Shown piece after piece: positions 1 through 6,181 of a stretch of 7,997 nucleotides of DNA (positions are counted from its first letter, which is position 1; every line of letters begins with the position of its first letter). Source of the stretch: an uncultured Sutterella sp. (GTDB lineage Bacteria; Pseudomonadota; Gammaproteobacteria; Burkholderiales; Burkholderiaceae_F); the NCBI GenBank assembly GCA_900552195.1, contig URYO01000047.1, positions 1-7,997 on the forward strand, in the 5' to 3' direction. Made by a program: the position numbers and the translations under genes. A model generated the notes under the pieces. It saw only the letters and a program-made list of their open reading frames with translations, had not been told where the DNA came from and ran no database searches.

Positions 1-153
1 CCTGTCTATAATGTGCAGGATGAGGGACGGGTGGTAGTGACTATTACCGTAAATCCCGCAGGACAGGTGATAAGTACTAGTATCAACAAACGTACCAATA
101 CAGTAAACGCTTCGTTGCGGAAGGCTTTTCTTAGGAGGTACACCCTTTTTTAA
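1..153 (+). pseudogene. Fragment of a Bacteroidetes-type TonB C-terminal domain, probably chimeric contig end
   Basis: The first reading frame is open from base 1 to a TAA at 151-153. Its first 42 codons (1-126) read like the TonB C-terminal domain of Bacteroidales energy transducers: PVYNVQDEGRVVV, then TITVNPAGQVIS, then INKRTNTVN and LRKA. In that family LRKA continues into an Ala/Lys-rich helix and a closing beta strand. Here the match stops abruptly after codon 42 and nine unrelated codons precede the stop. The fragment lacks the TonB N-terminal membrane anchor, which would lie outside the window. It does not fit the proteobacterial genes that follow. I read it as a misassembled contig end; a real remnant of transferred DNA is the alternative. 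The family match is from memory. Confidence 0.6.
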
Positions 154-161
154 GGTTGAAT

Positions 162-177
162 TAAGACTAATAAGACT
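162..177. repeat. Short direct repeat TAAGACT in the cytochrome gene leader
   Basis: TAAGACT occurs at 162-168 and again at 171-177, separated by AA, so the two copies are nine bases apart. Paired short direct repeats upstream of a promoter can be response-regulator half-sites. I do not recognise the motif, and a chance repeat in AT-rich DNA is possible. Confidence 0.25.
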
Positions 178-189
178 TCAAACTTACAT

Positions 190-213
190 TGTGAACAAAT
201 ATTTCGGTTCACA
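190..213. promoter_or_regulatory. Candidate operator: inverted repeat TGTGAAC-N10-GTTCACA
   Basis: The arms TGTGAAC (190-196) and GTTCACA (207-213) are perfect reverse complements around a 10-base spacer, giving a 24-bp dyad that starts 64 bases before the cytochrome ATG. The half-site resembles TGTGA/TCACA of CRP-FNR family regulators, but the spacing between those pentamers is 14, not the 6 of a CRP site. It is not an FNR box. A dimeric regulator site or a leader hairpin are both possible. A role in anaerobic or nitrite control of the downstream gene is inference. Confidence 0.35.
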
Positions 214-241
214 TACACCAAGAAAAAGTTTCGGTCTTTTT

Positions 242-246
242 AAGGA
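242..246 (+). promoter_or_regulatory. Ribosome binding site AAGGA fixing the cytochrome start
   Basis: AAGGA sits seven bases before the ATG at 254. The alternative in-frame GTG at 191 has no purine-rich sequence before it, and using it would place 21 polar residues in front of the signal peptide. This site therefore supports the ATG start. Confidence 0.7.
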
Positions 247-253
247 CTTAAAA

Positions 254-1903
254 ATGACAAAAATGCCCCTTTTTCCTTCTATCCTCGCTTTGGCATTGAT
301 CGGGTACTTTGGCGTTTCTTATGCAGCTCCGGCTCAGAATGATGCGAACTGTACCGCCTGTCACTCCAACATCGGCACACTGCACACTGGTTCCAAACAT
401 GCGAACCTCCCATGCGCAACCTGCCATGACGGTACTGCCAACCATTTAAAGAACCCTAAGACTCACCCGACGGTTTCCATGAGTCCGCAGCAGTGCAGCA
501 GCTGCCACCCGAATCAATTCGAAACGATGTACAAGGTTAACGATCATCGTATCGCTCGCGATTCCAAGAAGAATTTGAACAACATCTCTCCGAACCCCTT
601 CTTTGATGAAGCACTCGGAGCTCACGGCTTTGTGAAAGAACACAACCTGCCGAGATCGCACGCCTATGCAGCAGTCGACCAGTTTATTGCCGACCGCTCC
701 TTCGGCGGCCGCTTCCAACCGAAAGAAGGCTGGCTCTTCAGCGGTGACAACAGCGGTTTCTTCGGCGTCTGGGAAAAGATCGATGATACGATCCCCGGCA
801 ACGCTCAGAAGCCTCATAAACCCGGTACTGCAGCCGCAGCCAACCCTGTTTGCTGGACCTGCAAATCTACAGACGTCATGATGGACTGGGCCTACTTGGG
901 CGACCCGAACACTAAGGCCAAGTGGAGCCGTGCTTCCAACCCGGTCGATCTGGTTCACAACATCAACCATGCTTTGAACTGCAACATGTGCCATGACCCG
1001 CACAGTGCTCAGCCCCGTATCGTTCGCGACGCATTGATCCAGGCCATGACTCGTACCGACTACCCGACACTTTATTCGGAATCCGCCAACAAGACTCCGA
1101 TTGAAGTTAAGGATATGGGTCTTCGCGGCTTCACCCGCAAGATCGCCATCCTCGGCAAACCCGACAGCAAACTCATGTGCGCACAGTGCCACGTTGAATA
1201 CAACTGCAACCCGGGTACCGATCCTGCTACCGGCAAGCCCATCAAGATGGACGACCCGCGCACGAACCTCTTCCCGCTGGTTGATGTCACCCGCATTGAA
1301 GACTTCTACAAACATGCTTCTTTCAAGGACTTCAAGCACAATCAGACCGGCGCTCTTCTAACCAAGATGCAGCACCCAGACACCGAAGTCTATTGGAACT
1401 CCAAGCATGACCAAATGGGCGTCGGCTGCGCAGCCTGCCACATGCCGAAGGTTAAAGATGCAAACGGCAACGTTTACACCTCTCACTGGGCAACCACACC
1501 GCGTGCATATATCCAGGAAACCTGTCTGCAGTGTCATAAGGACAAGACCGAAGCTCAGATGAACAAGGTTCTTGACTCCATGAATGCTCACTACAACGGC
1601 AAACTTCGTGAAGCCGAAGCCTCCATGGGCCAGATGTTCATCGCCTTCAGACAGGCTAACGACGCCGGTGTTGATCCTGCCGTTATCAAACAGGCTCAGG
1701 ATCTCCACTCTGTTGCTCATACCAACTGGGAATGGTGGACCGCTTCCAACGGTTCTTGGTTCCACAATATGCCTCAGGCTAAAGAGTCCCTGGCAAAATC
1801 CGTGGCCGCCTCTCAGAAAGCAACAAAACTTCTCCGCGACGCAGTTGCTGCTAAAGTTGCTGCACAAGCTCAGCCCCAGGCTCAGCAGACCGCCCAGAAG
1901 TAA
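254..1903 (+). CDS. onr: Octaheme c-type cytochrome nitrite reductase (ONR, NrfA superfamily), secreted
   Basis: A predicted periplasmic enzyme of 549 residues, likely reducing nitrite (and hydroxylamine) to ammonium with six electrons. Residues 1-24 are a Sec signal peptide with cleavage near SYA-AP. Haem motifs follow in order: CTACH (C33), CATCH (C54), CSSCH (C81), CWTCK (C200, K204), CNMCH (C243), CAQCH (C309), CAACH (C392) and CLQCH (C424). CxxCK binds the catalytic haem. Having it fourth of eight matches ONR; NrfA has five haems with CxxCK first. Catalytic candidates are R134 (PRSHAY), E315-Y316 (CHVEY) and K371-x-Q373-H374 (KMQHP), which also covers the NrfA calcium ligands. C318 lies two residues after Y316, as in Thioalkalivibrio ONR. 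Hemes 1-3 would form the extra N-terminal domain. The C-terminus ends in an Ala/Gln-rich tail. The order of motifs argues against octaheme tetrathionate reductase and hydroxylamine oxidoreductase. No nrfH, nrfB or nrfCD gene is adjacent, so the electron donor is unknown. An automated label of nrfA would be understandable. Confidence 0.9.
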   Translation: MTKMPLFPSILALALIGYFGVSYAAPAQNDANCTACHSNIGTLHTGSKHANLPCATCHDGTANHLKNPKTHPTVSMSPQQCSSCHPNQFETMYKVNDHRIARDSKKNLNNISPNPFFDEALGAHGFVKEHNLPRSHAYAAVDQFIADRSFGGRFQPKEGWLFSGDNSGFFGVWEKIDDTIPGNAQKPHKPGTAAAANPVCWTCKSTDVMMDWAYLGDPNTKAKWSRASNPVDLVHNINHALNCNMCHDPHSAQPRIVRDALIQAMTRTDYPTLYSESANKTPIEVKDMGLRGFTRKIAILGKPDSKLMCAQCHVEYNCNPGTDPATGKPIKMDDPRTNLFPLVDVTRIEDFYKHASFKDFKHNQTGALLTKMQHPDTEVYWNSKHDQMGVGCAACHMPKVKDANGNVYTSHWATTPRAYIQETCLQCHKDKTEAQMNKVLDSMNAHYNGKLREAEASMGQMFIAFRQANDAGVDPAVIKQAQDLHSVAHTNWEWWTASNGSWFHNMPQAKESLAKSVAASQKATKLLRDAVAAKVAAQAQPQAQQTAQK

Positions 1904-1918
1904 TTTGATTTAATCTTT

Positions 1919-1947
1919 CGTCAAACCGGTTAACCGCCGGTTTGACG
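1919..1947. other. Intercistronic hairpin between the cytochrome and ccmI genes
   Basis: CGTCAAACCGG (1919-1929) and CCGGTTTGACG (1937-1947) form a perfect 11-bp stem around the 7-base loop at 1930-1936. It lies 16 bases after the cytochrome stop and ends 27 bases before the ccmI ATG. No T-run follows on either strand, so it is not a standard intrinsic terminator. It more likely stabilises the upstream message or reduces ccmI expression relative to the abundant cytochrome; that role is inference. Confidence 0.6.
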
Positions 1948-1973
1948 GATAAACCTAAAAGCAGGAGTTGTGA

Positions 1974-2831
1974 ATGTCCTCCGACCTTATCTTTTGGATC
2001 TGCGCCGCAGCACTGCTTCTGCTTTTAGAAGTTTGTCTTTATATCGGCCTCCGTTCTTCTTCTAAAACGGAAGTCGAAAACACAGGGCTCAATCGCCTGG
2101 TTTATCAGGATCAATTCCAAACCCTGAATCAAGAATTGGCCGAACACAGAATCTCCAAAGCTGTCTACGACGCAGAACTTTCCGAGCTTGAGGCCAGGGC
2201 AGTCGAGGAAACCGCAACTCCCAACGTTGCATACCGCAATCCGAGCTGGGTAAAGCCGGTTTCTATTTTTCTTTTTCTCCTCATTCCCTTAACCGCTGTT
2301 TTCCTTTATTTTTCCTGGGCTAATCCTTCCCTTGTAACTTATAAAGGAACACCGGAAGCGCTGGCAGCTGCACAGTCGGCCGACCGGATCGGACAACTCA
2401 AGACTTTCCTTAAAGAAAGCCCTAGAGCGGTTCGTGCGTGGCTTGCGCTGGCTGATGAATTCGGGAGGGAGGGGCAATATAAAGAGGCCGTAAATGCGAT
2501 GAATGAGGCCTTTCACGTATCTCCGAACGGAGTTGCCAAAACGGCGGATTATCGCGTTCAGCGCGCTGTCTTTGCCCTAGAAACGTCGGATCCCATGCTC
2601 CGCTCTCAGGCAGTATCTGATCTTGAGCAAGCCGTAAAGCTGGAGCCCTCCAACATTCGAGCGCTTGAGCTCGGCGGAATCGTGGCTTACCAAAGTGGTC
2701 AATACAGCAAAGCAGTCGAATTTTGGCAGGAGCTGCTGCTTCTGACGCCTCAGGATTCTCCGGCGTATTCGCGGCTCTTGGATGCCATCTCGGATGCCAA
2801 GAACCGTGCTCAAATGAACTTCAGGTTTTAG
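1974..2831 (+). CDS. ccmI: CcmI/NrfG-type cytochrome c biogenesis protein with TPR domain
   Basis: A 285-residue inner-membrane protein of the CcmI family, which binds apocytochrome c and hands it to the CcmF-CcmH haem ligation complex (System I). Membrane segments are at about residues 5-26 and 94-114. Between them lies a charged, helical linker (about 44-78, with the LNQELAEHRIS-type heptad pattern) typical of the CcmI N-terminal domain. The periplasmic part carries TPR-like helices at about 151-184 (AWLALADEFGREGQYKEAV), 208-225 and 226-259 (GQYSKAVEFWQELL). The ATG is preceded by AGGAG (1963-1967) six bases upstream. Its place directly after an octaheme cytochrome suggests a role in maturing that protein. 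In E. coli the NrfEFG proteins are needed for haem attachment at CxxCK, so a specialised NrfG-like job is plausible. No ccmF or ccmH homologue is in the window. It could equally be the general CcmI of the cell. Confidence 0.78.
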   Translation: MSSDLIFWICAAALLLLLEVCLYIGLRSSSKTEVENTGLNRLVYQDQFQTLNQELAEHRISKAVYDAELSELEARAVEETATPNVAYRNPSWVKPVSIFLFLLIPLTAVFLYFSWANPSLVTYKGTPEALAAAQSADRIGQLKTFLKESPRAVRAWLALADEFGREGQYKEAVNAMNEAFHVSPNGVAKTADYRVQRAVFALETSDPMLRSQAVSDLEQAVKLEPSNIRALELGGIVAYQSGQYSKAVEFWQELLLLTPQDSPAYSRLLDAISDAKNRAQMNFRF

Positions 2832-4696
2832 ACCTTCGTAGTCAACGACATTTCGCACGGCTTGCAGTGGAAGTGAGCCGTGAGTTCAATTTTGCCGTTT
2901 CGAAGCTTCAGCGGAGTCGGTTTGATTTTCTCGCCGCGCAGCTTGCCTTGTTTCGGACAGATGTTCAAAGCGTGACGAATGCAGTAGCGGCAGCGCATGA
3001 CTTCTGTTTCGCCTTTATGCTGTCCTTTCTCAAAGGCAGGTTCGGTGACTTGAGTTCCGTGAAGTTTGTAAAACTCAAGCGCCTTCTTGTTCATGACATT
3101 GCCGTGATAGTCCAGTTCTTTAACTGGGAAGACGGCGGATGTATCATCTCCTGCCTGCGGAAGAATTTCTCTCTTTTGAGAACGATCCTCTTCCAAGCGA
3201 GAGATCAGCTCTCTGCGAAGACCGTTAAGCACAGAAGCGCTCATAAAACCGGGATGATCTCCCTCAATTTGGATATTGTCGGCAACAAAGTCGGTGGAGC
3301 CGAGTTTGCCCAAGGCGCGCAGAACCTGTTCTTTGACTGCCTGCGGATTCTTGGCTTCCGGGAGAGGTTCTAAAAGAGAAACCTCGGATTGATGACCGTG
3401 ACCGTCATCGGCACGGATATCGATGCCGTTCGGGCCGACGGAAGCCTCGATGCGAATCGGGATCTTTCTGAGCGCCGTCTCGGCATTCATTCGTTTAAGC
3501 CAAGCTGCGTCTTTATTGCGCATTAAGCGGAGGCCTTCTTTCAGGCCGGTGATTCGGCTGCAGGGCTCGCGCGTGAAGACTTCCCAAAGACCGGTGTCTT
3601 TTTGTTCGGCACGATTGATCAGAAGCCCTGAGAGTTCATCCGTGTCGGTAAAGAAAGTCAGGCCGTCGCCGTTATGGAGTTCTTCTTTGGTTTTAACGAG
3701 GAAGGAGCGGTCGTTAACTTTGACGACCTGGCCGATGACGGCGCCGGAATTTTTCGGCGTGCTGAAGGCCTCCATATGGTCGCTGCGGCCGTTGACAAAG
3801 TAGTCGGTTGCTCCGCGGTTGAAAGCGTTCTCGAGCGAGGGCTCAAAGTTAAATTCGACTTTTCCGTCGCTCTTAGCTTCGAAGTCCGGGTGCTTTTCCA
3901 GCCAAGCATCAAGTTCTCGACGATAGAAAGCAGTCGTGTTCTTGACGTAAGTCAGGTCCTTGTATCTGCCTTCAATCTTGAAGCTGCGAACGCCGGCGGC
4001 AATGAGGGCGTCTAGGTTCTGAGACTGGTTGTTGTCTTTCAAGGAAAGGAGATGTTTGCCGCGGCTGATAGATTTGCCTTCCTCGTCAAAGAGGTCAAAC
4101 GGGAGGCGGCAGATTTGCGCGCAGTCTCCGCGGTTGGCGCTCCGGCCTTTAAAGGCTTGACTGGCGTAGCATTGACCGCTGTAGCTGACGCAAAGCGCGC
4201 CGTGAATAAAGAATTCAATTCGGGCGGTTTTCAGCGCTTCAGCCATCTCTTGGATCTGCCCCAAAGTCAGTTCACGAGCAGGGACGATCTGAGAAAAGCC
4301 GATGGATTCCAGAAACACGGCTTTTTCCGTGGTGCGGATATCGCACTGAGTGGATGCATGCAGCTGGATCGGCGGCAGATCGCACATCAGCAGTCCCATG
4401 TCTTGAACGATCAGCGCATCAACGCCTGCGTGGTAAGCCTGATGGGCGAGCCTTACGGCCTCCGGCAGTTCCTCATCGGAAAAGATCGTATTCAGTGCCA
4501 TATAGACACGTCCGTTGAAACGGTGCGCGAAGGAAGCAAGACGCTCTATTTCCGACATGGAGTTCCCGGCATTGGCGCGGGCGCTGAAAAGCGGTCCGCC
4601 GATATAGACGGCATCAGCGCCGTGTTTGAAGGCTTCGATGCCGATATCGCAGGTCTTGCAGGGAGCGAGAAGTTCGAGAGTACGGGACGGTGTCAT
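2828..4696 (-). CDS. rlhA: U32-family 23S rRNA C2501 hydroxylation protein RlhA (YdcP-like)
   Basis: A 622-residue protein close to E. coli RlhA (YdcP, 653 residues), required for 5-hydroxycytidine at 23S rRNA position 2501. The U32 core fills the N-terminal half: LELLAP, HGADAVYIGGP (25-35), LNTIFSDEEL, LIVQDMG, and LHASTQCDIRT (112-122). The proposed Fe-S ligands C169, C176, C192 and C196 lie in GALCVSYSGQCY and RGDCAQICRLPF, followed by GVRSFKIEGRYKD. The C-terminal part holds a second Cys set, C572, C580 (ALNICPKQ), C611 and C614 (HCKPCEM), plus a nearby C569. It stops soon after HCKPCEM, so it lacks the last 30 or so residues of the E. coli protein. Length and the extra C-terminal region separate it from TrhP (YegQ, tRNA U34 hydroxylation, about 450 residues). 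The start is forced: LELLAP begins at residue 7 and an in-frame TAA lies at 4700-4702. No Shine-Dalgarno sequence is visible. The 3' end overlaps ccmI by four bases, tail to tail. Confidence 0.88.
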   Translation of the reverse strand: MTPSRTLELLAPCKTCDIGIEAFKHGADAVYIGGPLFSARANAGNSMSEIERLASFAHRFNGRVYMALNTIFSDEELPEAVRLAHQAYHAGVDALIVQDMGLLMCDLPPIQLHASTQCDIRTTEKAVFLESIGFSQIVPARELTLGQIQEMAEALKTARIEFFIHGALCVSYSGQCYASQAFKGRSANRGDCAQICRLPFDLFDEEGKSISRGKHLLSLKDNNQSQNLDALIAAGVRSFKIEGRYKDLTYVKNTTAFYRRELDAWLEKHPDFEAKSDGKVEFNFEPSLENAFNRGATDYFVNGRSDHMEAFSTPKNSGAVIGQVVKVNDRSFLVKTKEELHNGDGLTFFTDTDELSGLLINRAEQKDTGLWEVFTREPCSRITGLKEGLRLMRNKDAAWLKRMNAETALRKIPIRIEASVGPNGIDIRADDGHGHQSEVSLLEPLPEAKNPQAVKEQVLRALGKLGSTDFVADNIQIEGDHPGFMSASVLNGLRRELISRLEEDRSQKREILPQAGDDTSAVFPVKELDYHGNVMNKKALEFYKLHGTQVTEPAFEKGQHKGETEVMRCRYCIRHALNICPKQGKLRGEKIKPTPLKLRNGKIELTAHFHCKPCEMSLTTKV

Positions 4697-4704
4697 GGTT
4701 TATT

Positions 4705-4735
4705 AAAAAACCGGCCCATCGGGATGGATGGGCCG
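4705..4735 (-). terminator. Rho-independent terminator of the ppiA-ppiB-lpxH-tatD-ank operon
   Basis: On the minus strand CGGCCCATC and GATGGGCCG form a perfect 9-bp GC-rich stem (4712-4735) around a 6-base loop, followed by one G and six T residues (4710-4705). It lies 24 bases past the ankyrin gene stop. The T-run ends only eight bases before the rlhA start codon, so rlhA needs read-through or a promoter located within or right next to this element. Confidence 0.88.
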
Positions 4736-4759
4736 TGAGTGATAAGTTTGTGCTGCGAA

Positions 4760-5407
4760 TTAACGGCAGTGATCGTATTTCAGAAGATTCTGCACTTCAG
4801 TCGAATTGCCGCGCTGTTTGGCAATATCGTACGGAGCGAGTTCATCGTTGGTACAGTAATCCTTGCGGGCTCCGGCATGCAAAAGGAGCTTGACTGTGTC
4901 AGCATCGGCTTCTCTGGCTGCCATGTAAAGCGGAGTGATGCCGCGAAGCGTTCTTGCGTTCACATCGGCGCCTTTGCTGATCAGGTACTTGACCATTTCC
5001 TTGTTGCCGGACGTGGCTGCGTAGTGCAGGGGAGACCAGTTTTTAGGATTGTTAACTGCGGCGCCGTGAGCAATTAACTTTTTCGCCACGTCGTTGTCTT
5101 TCAGGAAGATTGCGATCATCAGCGGGGTTTCTTTCAGTGTATTGGGCTGATCAACCTTGATGTTTTTCTGCTTAAGCAGCAGATCAATCACGTTGTTTGC
5201 ATTCTTGCGGATGGCAAGCATTAAAAGCGGTTCGCCGGCACCGCTGGAGGTGACGGTATTCGGGTCGAGACCTTTCGCAAGCAGAGGAGCTAAGGCGTCG
5301 GCATCGTTTTTAAATGTGGCATCCACGGCATCGTCGTATGTCGTTGCGAATGCGGAAACCGATAAAAGGCAGGAAGCGGCAAGTAAAGCTAATTTGCGGT
5401 ACATCAT
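4760..5407 (-). CDS. Secreted ankyrin-repeat protein
   Basis: A 215-residue protein with a Sec signal peptide (MMYRK, hydrophobic core, likely cut after AFA at residue 21). Ankyrin repeats follow at about 57-88, 93-121, 124-152 and 156-184, with degenerate capping repeats at about 25-51 and 189-213. The repeat at 124-152 is near consensus (SPLHYAATSGNKEMVKYLI, then SKGADVN). It would be a periplasmic protein-binding scaffold; the partner is unknown. A lipobox reading of AASC13 is poor because the preceding hydrophobic stretch is too short and position -3 is Ala. C185 and C214 of the mature protein could form a disulfide. Translation is probably coupled to the upstream hydrolase gene through an ATGA overlap (5404-5407). 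A second ATG follows directly, so initiation could be at either Met. It is the last gene before the terminator. Confidence 0.85.
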   Translation of the reverse strand: MMYRKLALLAASCLLSVSAFATTYDDAVDATFKNDADALAPLLAKGLDPNTVTSSGAGEPLLMLAIRKNANNVIDLLLKQKNIKVDQPNTLKETPLMIAIFLKDNDVAKKLIAHGAAVNNPKNWSPLHYAATSGNKEMVKYLISKGADVNARTLRGITPLYMAAREADADTVKLLLHAGARKDYCTNDELAPYDIAKQRGNSTEVQNLLKYDHCR

Positions 5408-6180
5408 AGTAATTCAGCCTTGCTGAATAATCTGAAAAAGTTTTGGGTGGAATCTTCAGCTACTTTTTCGAGCGTCTCTCCCCGCAGAAAAGCGACCTTA
5501 CGAGCAACGTAACGAACGTAGGAAGGTTCGTTGCGTTTTCCGCGGAACGGAATCGGAGCAAGGTAAGGACAATCGGTTTCTACGAGATAGCGATCGCTCG
5601 GAACCCAGGACGCGACTTCCTGAATCTGAGTTGCGTTCTTGAACGTGACGATACCCGAAAAAGAAAGATAGCCGCCGAGATCGAGCGCATCTTGAGCTAT
5701 TTTCTTATCGCCTGTGAAGCAGTGGAGCACAAAGCCTGTCGAACCTGCGTCGTGCTCTTTTAACAGACGAATCGTGTCTTCCTGTGCGTCACGAGAGTGG
5801 ACAATTACCGGCAGATTTGCCAGTTTTGCGGCCTCGATGTGGCGGGCAAAACGCTCGAGCTGAGCATCGTAAGGCGCTTCCTCATAGTAGTAGTCCAAAC
5901 CGCATTCGCCGATGGCAACGACTTTCTGTGGTTTAGTGAGTCCGACGAGTTCTTCGATGCTCGCTTCATGGTCGTCATCCTTGGTACTCGGATGAACGCC
6001 GGCGGCGTACCAAACGTTTTTATGTGCATTGGCGAAATTTAAGCCCCGCTCGTAATCCTGAAGCGATGTGCCGGCGACTAAGGCGCCTCCGACTTCGGCC
6101 TCTTTCATGCGGGCAAAAACTTCGTCGATATCGAGCTGAAACTCAGCTCCGTCAATGTGAGAGTGTGAATCGATCAGCAT
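5404..6180 (-). CDS. TatD-family metal-dependent hydrolase (YcfH-like)
   Basis: A 258-residue cytoplasmic TIM-barrel hydrolase of the TatD family, members of which are metal-dependent DNases or related phosphoesterases; the exact substrate of the YcfH branch is less certain. The family metal ligands are all visible: H6-x-H8 (DSHSHID), E92 (IGECGLDYYY), H128 (VIVHSRDA), H153 (VLHCFTGD) and D203 (VETDCPYLAP). It follows E. coli YcfH closely along its length, for example FSGIVTFKNA and IPFRGKRNEPSYVR. It keeps Cys in GECGLDYY where YcfH has Thr. The ATG lies one base after the lpxH stop, with a weak GGA five bases before it, so translational coupling is likely. In E. coli ycfH lies in a different neighbourhood, so pairing with lpxH reflects this lineage. 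Confidence 0.9.
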   Translation of the reverse strand: MLIDSHSHIDGAEFQLDIDEVFARMKEAEVGGALVAGTSLQDYERGLNFANAHKNVWYAAGVHPSTKDDDHEASIEELVGLTKPQKVVAIGECGLDYYYEEAPYDAQLERFARHIEAAKLANLPVIVHSRDAQEDTIRLLKEHDAGSTGFVLHCFTGDKKIAQDALDLGGYLSFSGIVTFKNATQIQEVASWVPSDRYLVETDCPYLAPIPFRGKRNEPSYVRYVARKVAFLRGETLEKVAEDSTQNFFRLFSKAELL

Positions 6181-6181
6181 T

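Noticed and set aside
131..140. TAGGAGG as ribosome site of a small gene before the cytochrome
   Set aside because: No start codon at suitable spacing opens a meaningful frame, and it lies next to the suspected assembly junction.
190..213. Classical CRP or FNR box
   Set aside because: The TGTGA/TCACA pentamers are 14 bases apart instead of 6, and there is no TTGAT-N4-ATCAA pattern; kept only as an unidentified dyad.
191..253. GTG at 191 as start of the cytochrome gene (570 residues)
   Set aside because: There is no ribosome site before it, and it would put a polar stretch before the signal peptide. The ATG at 254 has AAGGA at good spacing. The GTG also lies within the inverted repeat at 190-213.
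446..1339. Long minus-strand open frame opposite the cytochrome gene
   Set aside because: It mirrors the codon structure of a clearly real haem protein and has no recognisable domain or ribosome site.
1919..1947. Rho-independent terminator between the cytochrome and ccmI genes
   Set aside because: The stem is perfect but no T-run follows on either strand; recorded as an intercistronic hairpin instead.
2828..4696. TrhP/YegQ (tRNA U34 hydroxylation) instead of RlhA
   Set aside because: The protein is much longer than TrhP and has the C-terminal region and Cys set seen in RlhA/YdcP.
4052..4738. Plus-strand open frame opposite rlhA (and others at 2723-3373 and 3674-4015)
   Set aside because: They are antisense to conserved RlhA sequence, show no family motifs, and the first crosses the terminator at 4705-4735.
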